The notes under the pieces are model-generated. The model made no database searches and was not told the origin of the DNA. It worked only from the letters and a program-made list of their open reading frames with translations. A DNA stretch of 64,000 nucleotides from Owenia fusiformis (Eukaryota > Annelida > Polychaeta > Sabellida > Oweniidae), in assembly GCA_903813345.2 (NCBI GenBank), contig CAIIXF020000001.1, positions 36,797,366-36,861,365 of the forward strand, given 5' to 3'. This document shows, piece by piece, positions 13,001-25,000 of the stretch; within the stretch, counting starts at the first letter, position 1, and every line of letters starts with the position of its first letter. Made by a program: the position numbers and the translations under genes.

Positions 13001-16000
13001 GGCACAATTCTGGCACATTTTCATAAAAACTTATGTTTATATTTAGAATTCAGCCCTGAGGTACAGTCAGATAATGCATTTGAAAGTGATGCATCCGAGG
13101 CCAGTGATATGTCTGAGGTCTCTAAAATCAGCACAATAAGTGTAAGGTCCACACAGTCTGAAAGACCACGTAGCAGCCGCAAGTTCAGGTAATAACATCC
13201 GCCACTTGTTCAATTTGAAAATTTAGGAGTCACAATATTTATGTTAATTGTCAATGTCAGTTTTGGTGAATTAGAATTGTTTTTTCCAAATGTCTCGTAA
13301 ATTGGTTACCCTTTGAATACCACACCTCATAAAGTTGCAGTGCAATTTGTTTGCTTGAATATGTATTATGTTAATTTATGTTACTTTGCTTGCTAGAGAT
13401 CGCTGGTTTAGTGCTCCCCCTGGTGAGCTGCTCTCACCAATTAGGTGCGTCATTGGCACTTGTCTGCGTCAATTGGCACGTTTCACAATAATTCACATTT
13501 AAAAAAATTTTGAATTGTTTTGTGAAATATAAGCCTGTTGTTTTTTAAATGTACCGTTTTCATTCAAATATTGTTTAAAGATACATTTCATGTATAGCTG
13601 TCCACATTTGCATCAAATATGGTCACTTTATTATGCTTTATAAGTAGAATAAATGATCTGTTGATGTCTAATGTATATTCTATTTGTTGATTATGCCAAT
13701 TAAATTACAATTAAATGTACATATTTTCCCTCCATCCATATTGTCCATTTCCCAAAAGTCTCTATTAAATTTTTGTTGTAAAGGATTTTTTTAAGTCAGA
13801 TTCCATTTAGTCATTTTAGGAACTTAAAACTTGTTAGTTTGATCTTCTCAGCTACTAACATTGTTTTAACACTAATACTCATGACCTGAGAGTACCATGT
13901 TCTAAATGTACAGTTGGAAGTGAAGTTGGAATTTATTTATATGTCGTTAATGATATTCAGAAAATTTCTAAATATTTTGGATCTCATTATATTTTTTCTT
14001 ACAATTTTAGTCATATCTTGATATTTGGCCCACAATACAATTCATCTTATCTTATAAATGTCGTCAGATTGAAAATGATTCTCAGAAAGTTCCAAATCCG
14101 ATGCTTCATATTGATAGACTTGAATTGTTATTTAAAATTATTATAATTATGATAAGGGCAGGACATCTATTAAACATGTAGTTAGTTACCTTTTCAATTT
14201 CACTCACACTTAATTCTATTTTTCTAGCTATGATCATCGTAGGTTTTTATCACCAAAAAGGTACTAAGTCACAAGATTACTCCTCCATTCACCATTTACT
14301 TTACAATTGATTTAGCAATCCGATTTTATGTTATGTCACTTTTATCTTGTCATGCTGATATGATTCTTTTATTACCTTTATAATTATCATTAAAATGTAT
14401 TTAGTTTTAAGGAACATTGTCATTTATGAACATTGTCATTAATGGTTTATTCAGGTGGATTTGATGAGGAGTCCACTACAACCAATAATATTGTACAATA
14501 TAACATTGTTCCTATAAGTCTTAGAGTTTGCAATCAGTAAAATGTTGAGAACACATAATCTGTGTTTTATGAACACCACTACAATAAAACTTGTTAAATG
14601 GGAATGCTTGTACATAATAATGTACATGTTCAGTAAAATTGTACATGTACAAATGTTAGTACATGTACAGTAAAAATAGTATTGGCTAAAAGTGTTTTAA
14701 TGAGAGACTTCGGATAGCAGACAAATATTCAATTTCATAATTAGGAGGTGTTCATAAGTACATATATTACTATTTCCATAGTTATGCATCAAGTCTTTTA
14801 AATCACAATGTATTCATATGGCTAAACTTGAGAGGGGTACAATAGGAAAGGCTAAGGGTTAACATCGCTTGTTTTCAAACATTGAGCCATTTTGTGCAAT
14901 GGGTGTGTGTACCAGGCTATGTATTGTGTTCCAAAATGGGACTGGATAATGAAAAGGAAAATTCAGTGAACTTCAAATATTTGGCCATTTCCATCTTCAG
15001 GTAAATCATTCTTGATGCATAACTAATCTTTGATTTATTATCAGTTAATTTGGAATGTTCAAATTATGCATCATATTCATGTACATTGTACAATAATTAT
15101 TTTTAGTTTATACATTCAATCTTTGATCAATGTTTATGAATTTAACCACCTAGGAGCAACCAATAATATTTGATGTTTTAGGTTAAAACCACCTATTTCA
15201 ATAACACCAATTAGTTATGAGTCTGGTGTACGTATCCACTAAAAACCTTAATAGTACCTTGGATAATAACATAAGGGCATGTTTTACTAAGCATTATTAT
15301 GTATGTCTGTCATTGAAATCTCCATAGCATTCTGTTGTGTGACTTACCCCATGTAATGCCTCAGTCACATTTGATCTATGGCAACTGTATGGCAGCCGTA
15401 GCTTTCCAAATTCAAGAGAAATGTGGAACATAAAATACAGGAATAAGCAGTATGATGTAGACTTTCTTACTCGATTTTGTGAAGCTATGTCACTGTATGC
15501 CTGCTGAAGAGCAAATATGACAGAGGATTTATGTACCCATGTATGTAAACTAAAACATGTTTGTCAAAATCATTAACAACTGATGCATGCTGTTATAAAT
15601 TTAAAAAAAACATGTCCAAATGGCAAGTGAAATAAAGATTGAGAATAATACTCAAAAATTGGAGTAAATATTTATATCATTTCAACCTGTTTAGTTATAA
15701 GTATTAATATAAAACCACACCCAAATGCACTTGTTAATATACTGTAATAGTACAGATAGCGAAATATCCCTATTCCCTATAATACTTAACTAGTCTTTTA
15801 ATTGATTTCTGCACTTTCCTTGATTTCATATTTTCAATATAAGAATGATATACCTTATGTTTTTATTTTTATTTAGAATCTGAATGAAATATGTAATAGA
15901 TAGTTCTTTAATTTATTGAATGATTCTTTTTTTATCCAGTGAATTCACATCAAAAATGGAGAGTAGGGGGCCTAATCCCAAACCAAAACCTCTTAACAGA

Positions 16001-19000
16001 AGTTTAAGCAATAGCGATGTTTATGAGAAAAATGACGGCAGTATGTCAGATTCTGCTGTTAGTTCTACCATAACGACTGACAGGAGGAAACGTCGTCCAA
16101 GTCTTGGCTACAAGGTCGCCGCCCTGGTGGGACTTTCAAGAAAAAGCAGCAGCACATCTCAATTGGGGCAAACAGGTATGATATCTGCATTTTAATAGTA
16201 TTCAATACATCTTTATGATCTTGAATTAATTAGTATGATTTTATGAATGAAGGAATTTAAGTGAAGTTTGGAGTTAATATTCAGAAAATGAAATCTGTAT
16301 GTGTTTCATGCAAAAAATGCATGAAAATAAATGTATCGTGCATTTGTGCTTCAGTAGTCTATATTTTCTGTGTCATTTTGTAGAACCACGGTATTCAATA
16401 TTTAGCGATTAACTTTTATAATAACATATCATTGTCTTCAAGGCATTGTTTTTATTTTATCTTAAGTTTATTTTTGCTGCTTCTATATTTATTAGTAATT
16501 TTGACTTTCATTTAGAGAGAAAAGGTTCCAAAAAGTGGCTAAAGTTTCGTCAACGGTTTCATACAGTTTCCGTGGTTACTGGTTTGAAGCATAGTAAAAG
16601 CATGACGTGTTTAGCCACTACATCTGATGGTGACTCGCTGACGTCACTAGGTACATGCAGACATAGGTTCCCCCATTAGCTTCCCCTACATGTAGTATAT
16701 AGTTCTAAACTACAGAGCTTGCTGTGAATCTTCCTGGCTAGGCTTTACTGTAGAATACACAAATCTGTAAACCTTTCCCTTGTGTTGCTTATCTGTTTAA
16801 TGCTCCTGGAGAGGCTTTTCTTTACTCCATATATAAGGCATATAAATGGCTGTACTATCAACACTAATTAAGTCCTAGATACACATATACACTGGTAACA
16901 TATCCTTCCTGTAATAATTAAGTCATAGACATATCAACACTGGAAACATATCCTTCCTGTAATAATTAAGTCATAGACACATCAACACTGGTAACATTCC
17001 CTTCCTATAATGATTAAATCAAAGACACGTCAATATTGCTAACATATCCTTCCTGTAATAATTAAGTCATAGACATATCAACACTGGTAACATATCCTTC
17101 CTGTAATCATTAAGTCATAGACACATCAACACTGGTAACATACCCTTCCTGTAATGATTAAGTCATAGACATATCACACTGGTAACATTCCCTTCCTGTA
17201 ATAATTAAGTCATAGACACATCAACATTGGTAACATTCCCTTCCTGTAATAATTAAGTCATAGACACATCAACACTGGTAACATTCCCTTCCTATAATGA
17301 TTAAATCAAAGGCACATCAATACTGCTAACATATCCTTCCTGTAATAATTAAGTCATAGACATATCAACACTGGAAACATATCCTTCCTGTAATCATTAA
17401 GTCATAGACACATCAACACTGGTAACATACCCTTCTTGTAATGATTAAATCATAGACATATCACACTGGTAACATTCCCTTCCTGTAATAATTAAGTCAT
17501 AGACACATCAACATTAGTAACATTCCCTTCCTGTAATAACTAAGTCATAGACACATCAACACTGGTAACATTCCCTTCCTGTAATAATTAAGTCATAGAC
17601 ACATCAACATTGGTAACATTCCCTTCCTGTAATAACTAAGGCCTAGACACATCAACACTGGTAACATTCCCTTCATGTAATGATTAAGTAATAGACCCAT
17701 CAGCATACTCTTTCTTGTATAATAATGATTAAGTCATGGACACATCAACATTGGTAACATTCCCTTCCTGTAATAACTAAGGCCTAGACACATCAACACT
17801 GGTAACATTCCCTTCATGTAATGATTAAGTAATAGACCCATCAGCATACTCTTTCTTGTATAATAATGATTAAGTCATGGACACATCAACATTTGTAACA
17901 AAATTATAAGTATTAATCTTGCAACACATCACATGTATCTTAATTGCTTAATTTTCTTTAATCTACATTAAATAATAATGCTTCTATTTACCAAATAATT
18001 TTCGTAATACAGAAATCATTAACTTAGAGATATGATTCCCTAAAAGATGGCGCTGCAGTCAACTTTCACATTCATATGTTTTTCTATTAAGGGATGTGGT
18101 TTAAGTTCCATGTTAACAAAAACTTTCAATTTGGAAGTGGTACCTTAAGCATCTGATAATAAAGTAGCTTCAAAAGCTTATTTGCTTTTCCTTTATTTTA
18201 TTTTAAATAATTTGCTATGTGCTTCTGTTCGTTATTATGAATATGTACTCTAATAAATATTTTCCCTGTTTACTGATTAAAAGAATGATAGATCATTCAG
18301 TGTATATTCCTTAAATGAAAATTAATATAGTTCCAAGAAAGAATAAAATATATACATGCACAATATAGTATTAACCTCTTGAATACCCAGAGTGACGGAT
18401 ATATCCGTCACAAATGAAATAAGACTGGTGCCCAGATGGACGAGAAAATCCGTCACAAAATTTTTCACAAAAATTGCTCTCATTTGAACAATTTTCATCC
18501 AATTTACACAAAAATTGTTTTAAAACGTGTAGAAATGATCTCTGCCGTCCAATTTTACTAAGCTGAGCATCTAAAGTTGTATAGGTATGTAATAAAATGT
18601 CGAAAGGTGGCAAAAAATGAAAAATTCTCTGGTTTCATGCCAATTTTAGAGCCTGGGATTCAAGAGGTTAACATAGTTTATTGGACAAATATAAAACCAA
18701 TGTATAGGCATACTAGAAAGACTAAACTATTTCTTCCTTCTTTCTTCCTTCTTCTAAGGTTATCAGATAAGAATAATTCTACCTGGTCCTTGAATCTCTC
18801 TTCTATTTGTGTTAAAACCTCCCAGGTAATTAAAGTATTTATAAACATGTGGATAATCTTTAGGTTAAAGTACAAATTTGTCTTCACATATGTTTTGTGC
18901 GTTTAGTAATTATTCACCTAATTGACAAAATCTGGTTTGAGTTTTACGGGTCTGAATTTGTGAGCTGGTTTAATTGGTGATATATCTCAGAAGTACCTGG

Positions 19001-22000
19001 GACGTCTCTAGGCTTGTAATTAAACAACTTCCACTGAAATAAATCTTTCCGCAACAAAATTGAGGAATATGCATGAAATTAATTAAAACATTGGCTTTCA
19101 AGAGAAACCCCATGGTTAAAATGACTGGAACTTTATATTGTATATAAATACATTAAATTTAGGTGCTTCTCTGAAATTGTACAAAAATAGGAAATAAACA
19201 TGAACATGTATTGAATAAGCTGATATCCATGGGAAGGTGACAGAATGGTCAATTAGCACGTCTATTCTTGGGGCCTGGAAAGTTGTATTATCTCTTTTGC
19301 TGTGTAATCTGCCATGTATCATACACTTAAAATAGACCTTAACTTTTCAAGTACCTGAAAAGATTATATCATCACTGTTTTGTAGGCTCTAGTCTAATTA
19401 AGGAACTTACTTGTGTTAAAAGATAATGTTTATATCAGTACAAGTGACATCACTGATCAGCATTTGTAAATAAGCAACTTGATATCTTATTTGTTACCTC
19501 ATTGAATGAAGTTGGGGGGGGGTTATAGATAAGAGACTCTCCATCCATATGTCCGTCCATCTGTTCATCTGCTTGTATGTGTGTCCTTCTATCTGGTTGA
19601 TAACTCATATGCTGTCAACACATTTTTTTTTTAATATCCATCTGCCTGTTGTAAGTACAGGTTCTGCTACAAGGATGATTTCTTTTCATAATATCAGCTG
19701 ATAAGTCCAAAATTCAAATTCTTTCGAAAATATGACAGCCATAATAATTTTTTGTTGATACTTTATACATAAGTACAGTATGACATATTTCTTCTGGCAA
19801 TTCATCTAATATGATGGTCATTTTGAGAAATGATGGCACCCTTGTCTGATGCTTATAAGATCTTCAATGAGATTAGCTACACCTTGGCATTCAAATTATT
19901 TTCTCTCATGTAAATTTCAACTTTGATACATTCCATACATATGCAAAATAGATAATTTAAAATACATATACACATCTATGCTTAAAGTATGAATTATACT
20001 CATGTTACAACTAAATATAGTCAATTTAATACTGAATAATGCATATTAGGTAATGTCAAAGTATGATAGTTGATAATAATAAAAGAGACTAAGACCTAAA
20101 AACAATAGTAACACAAACAGCTTACTCCCTTTGGATTATTAGTCTTGCCATTGAGGAATAAATGATGGTATTAATCGTGGCATCTTTGACAGAAAGCAAT
20201 AGCTTTAAGCACGTTTAGTGGACAAAAAATACAAAGTAGACCTAATGAAGTTCTGACGTTGGCTTTGTTTTACCAAGTGGTGCCATAGCAACTGTAATTA
20301 TAGAAAGCAAAGATTTAATTTTCTCTTTTCACATTGCTGGGATATTCCCATGTTTTAGCGAGTGGAAATTTTACAATTGAGACTATGCATAGCCTGAAAT
20401 TGCAATAATTTGGAAAAAATTAAGAAATACACATCAACAAGAATGCTATGAAGTATTTGGATTATAGATAATTATTGAGCCACAAAGATTTATGAATAAT
20501 ATAAAAAATGGAAGCTCTAAAAAAGCATTAAAATAATGATCTCAATGTAACAAACTAATCATTGTTTGATGAAATTTGCTGTACAAAATATATAAACAAA
20601 AATATATATAAAAAAAATATAAAGACAGAAAGTACATTGCAAACTAAATAGTCAACTTTTTCTGTTCCAACGCTTCTAAAACAGTCATCCATGAAAGGAA
20701 ATTCTACGCAACCAATCAGGAAAAAGATGATAAAACTTGTGACATGTGTTCAACCCGGAATATACACTGACTGCTCAGTCATTTTAGAAAAAAACATAGC
20801 TTGAATTTTCATTATTGTTTTTGTTGTTAACATTTCTTTCTTGATGGACTTGCTAAGAATGTATCGCATCAGAATAGTAGGGAGTATGCATTTGCTTGTA
20901 GAAGGAGGAAAAAAGCCAAAAAGCACATTTCAACGAAGTGAAGAAGTCGGGGCAGCTGCTGATATGAGAAACAGGATCACACGTCAGACTAGTAAAGACT
21001 CAACAGATGGCAGCATAGGTAGCCTTAGCAGTGACACATCAACAAATGCGTAAGTTTTCTCAATAGTAATTCGTATATTTTAAAAACTAAACCTTGATAC
21101 TTAATTTCAACTGATTTGAATTTCTGTGAAGTCAGTGTTGTTTGCAATGAATACTTGTTGACCTAAAGGTGTTGTAGGCTCACGTGAAAACTGTGTATGC
21201 ATTAGGAGCAATCTCATGAACACATCATTGAGAAAAAATCAACTCCTTACTCATCTTCCAAATTCTTTATTAAAATGACATTCATATACATTTTATCCTT
21301 GGTCAAAGTACATTTTCTTATTTCTAGGCCCAGTTTAATCATTGACAAAAATTGATCAAAGGTATATTCAGATCATTATAGAAATAAATACTGAATATCA
21401 GATCATTTTGGGTAATATAATTTTTATCAAAGAGTTGATATCAAATATCAACACAAGTGACCGAAGCGAATGAGTGTTGATAGTTGATATCTACGGGGCA
21501 ATTAAATGATATCACAAGAAAAAATTCAAGTTCTTTAATCATAGGTATCTGATTTATGATCATAAAACAAAAATCAATGTTTTCTGTTTTTGATTTGATG
21601 TCTTGTTTTTGAAACAAGATTACAAAACAGAAAAGGGTCATACTTGGTGTCAATTGTTTGTTTAATCCTGTATGTTATTTTAAAGGTTTTCCTTATACTG
21701 TTATCATTAAGGTTACATTACCTCATTTGGATTCAGCTTTATTATCATTTATATAACTTCAATGACTTCAAAGTCACATTTGAAAGGTCAAACTTCTATT
21801 AATAAAAATATTAAGAAATTCAATAGGTCTTGAGTTAACTAGGGAGAGAATAGACGTGCTGAGTGTTACAACATTTATAATATCTGAATCTACGTCTTTA
21901 AATTTTATGTAATCATGCCTCACCATGTGTAGTTATGATACATTTTGTGTGATTATGCTACATCTTGTGTAATCATGCTATATCATGAATTATCAGGCTA

Positions 22001-25000
22001 CATCTTTGTTATCCTGCCACATTATATGAAATCATATAACATATTCTTATCCTTCCATATAATATGTAATCATTCTATATATCATATGAAACTATGTGTA
22101 TGCTACATCCTGTGTAATCTTGCTATCCATTCCGAATAGAGTATCCCAGCTCATAAAAGATGGTTTAAATATGATGGGGTCATCGGATATTGACTTGGAC
22201 TCTAGCTTAAACTCCAGTGTAGCTTCATCATTGTCGTAAGCCTCAGTTTGAATATGTGTGTTTGTTGACATCACAATTGAAGGGTGTCACATTTTGTAGA
22301 TTGCATATGAAGATGTCATATTTTATAGATCACATTTGAAGATGTCATATTTTATAGATCACATTTGAAGGTGTTTCTATTACCTTGCAGCTGTGTTTCT
22401 ATAGATTTGCTTGATTTCCATTAGAAGTGTAATATTTTTAATATCTGATTTGTGTCCATTGGTTTACTGGACTTGTGTGATTTCTCATTCATGGATTATA
22501 TTTTACTGGTCATCTTAGAATTTTTGCAACTGTATAATTTTTTCCACCCTGTATAAAGTGAGTGAATATGGATACAGTAAAGGACGAGTGAAGGAGACAA
22601 AAATTAAATGAAAATAGCACCACAACTTGTGTATGTGTATAGTTTTAGATGTTTATTTTATAAAATACCATGCTATTTCAAGTGGTAGATATTAAATTAT
22701 GCATGGCATTGTGTTTCAATTTAATCAAATATGCTTGTAAAGAAACAGTCATTCAAAGATAGATCTAAATCTCCCTGTATATGAAATCATAATGTGATGA
22801 CAAATGGCTTCGTGTAATAAAGTCAAGACAGTTCAGGGGTTGCTATTCTTAGGCTTTTTGTTCCCTTTTCTTATCCTTTAGAGTATCCATATTGTTTATC
22901 TCCACTCATTTCATATAGGGTGTTTTTAAATATTATGTAACAAGAAATATTATACCATATGTTGTTTGATACATTGACTGAAATATATACAATAATCCTT
23001 GTGCAGTTGTGACATATTATTGTTTCAGTAACTCTGAATAGTAATCAGATTGACTTGAAACAAGTGTGTACATAAAGAGATGTTGTTTTGTTCAGATTTC
23101 AAGCAATATCCATTGCCATGGCAACACATAATGTGACTTCAAGACCTAACGCTTTCGTAAAATTGGAGATTTGTAATTAATACATTAAATATATTACAAA
23201 AGTCTTCAGATGTTCAGCTAACAAATCAAGAATTTATAATTGACTTCAAATGTCAGTGAATATATAACTTATAGAAAGTAAATGTTTCTTAAAACATTCT
23301 GCTGTGACAAAGAATTTTTTCAATTTTCAGCATGTGGCTCCCATCAGCTATGAGGCTAGCTCCAGAGGGTCAGTTTGGAGACTTCATTGAAGGTCTAGGG
23401 CCTGCCCAGTTGGTTGGGCGCCAGGTGCTTGGGTCCCCCTGTCTAGGAGAGATACAGCTAGCCCTGTATGACAGGAAAGGTCATTTGGAGGTCGAGGTCA
23501 TCCGGGCACGGGGGTTGATCTCAAAACCTGGGGCAAAAATACTTCCAGGTACTGAACATAGATGGCTCATTCTAACTATGTCAGAAAATGTAGTAGGAGC
23601 GTACTCTATCCTAGCATAAGCACAGTATATTCTTATATTAGTAAATAAGAACTTATGGATATTTAAAGATCTTAAAATATTCTTGAAATTGAGAAATCAT
23701 TCACTTATGTATGTTTGTGGCCACAACCTCAATGCCAAAACCTCTTTATAATTTCAGCCCCTTATGTGAAGGTTTATCTGATGGAAGGTAAAACCTGTGT
23801 AGAGAAACAGAAAACCACCATAGTTAGGCGCACATTGGACCCCTTATATCAACAACAACTTGTTTTTATGGAATCTTATGTAGGAAAAATATTACAGGTA
23901 AGTCTTGTTTATGAAATTTATTGAATATTGGTAGATAATAGCCAATGATTGGTCTTGATATTGAATTGTATAAGTACAGTGCAGTAAAACTTATGGAAGT
24001 GGAACAACTTTTGGTACCTTAAGAAGTTTTCCACTTGGGAGGTGTTCCACTTACAGGTACAAATTAATTTTGCATCCTGAAAATAGGAATGAGTTCATCA
24101 ATTATGAGTCTCAGTTTTTACATGTTCATTCAGCATTGTGATATTTTACAAAATTGTTGCCATGAATCATGATGATTTCAGTGAGCCTTCCTGACTTGTC
24201 ATTCACCTCTTAAACTCTCCCCCTAACAAGCTCCTTATCTTAAGTGGCATCTACAAGCCAAGTGGGCTAAGATTGTTTCTTCATATTACTATATTGAGAT
24301 CATAAACACATTCTTAATGCATTCCCACCATCTATAGTCTACACCATCGCTCATAGTTTTTGAAACAATATACAATAGTTGTATATATACAATTTTGATA
24401 ATATACATATTTTAGTGATTGGTTATTATCTCAAATGTGCCCTTTTGTTTTTTTGAAGACTGGTTTAAAATCATTCCTGTACAGTGCAAATGCTTTATGT
24501 TGAATTATTCTGTTTTGGACTCTTACTTTATTTTCATGACCTGGAGTGACAGTTCTTAATTACAAATACCTCATTATACATACATTGCATAATTCATTTC
24601 TGGAAAGGCCATGCAATTGAATCACTGCAACATGGTGATAAATTCCTGATGTTATCTTTGCATAAGAATCAATCCAACTCATCTCAACCCCATGTCAACT
24701 CATCAGTATATTAACTCATCTGAAGTTTTAAGTTGACCTCAGATTATCTCGGCTCCAAATTAGCTTCATAGATTTTTTATCAAGCTATTTTTTGTCTTGC
24801 AGGTGACTGTCTGGGGAGATTATGGACGTATGGACCGTAAAGTGTTTATGGGAGTCTCTCAAATCTTACTTGAAGACCTAGATCTTTCTAACATTGTCTT
24901 TGGTTGGTACAAACTATTCTCATCATCCTCCCTAGTTGGCCATCATGGACAGAGTGGTGGCCAAGGTCAAGGTCATGTCAGGCGACCTTCAGATTCCTCA

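Noticed and set aside
15182-15239. Exon-like stretch after a TTTTAG acceptor (RLKPPISITPISYESG)
   Set aside because: The entry phase fits, but no GT donor of phase 2 follows before a stop, so it cannot join the exon at 15940.
16870-17895. Regular repeats that might suggest a CRISPR array
   Set aside because: Units are contiguous 48-bp satellites without unique spacers, in an intron of an animal gene.
22092-22274. Minus-strand 60-codon frame over the RIM cassette exon
   Set aside because: The plus strand has a good acceptor, donor and phase 2 to 2, while the minus frame has no such support.
23112-23125. ATTGCCATGGCAAC in a RIM intron as an X-box
   Set aside because: A single 13-of-14 match outside any repeat can occur by chance; I do not call it a regulatory site.
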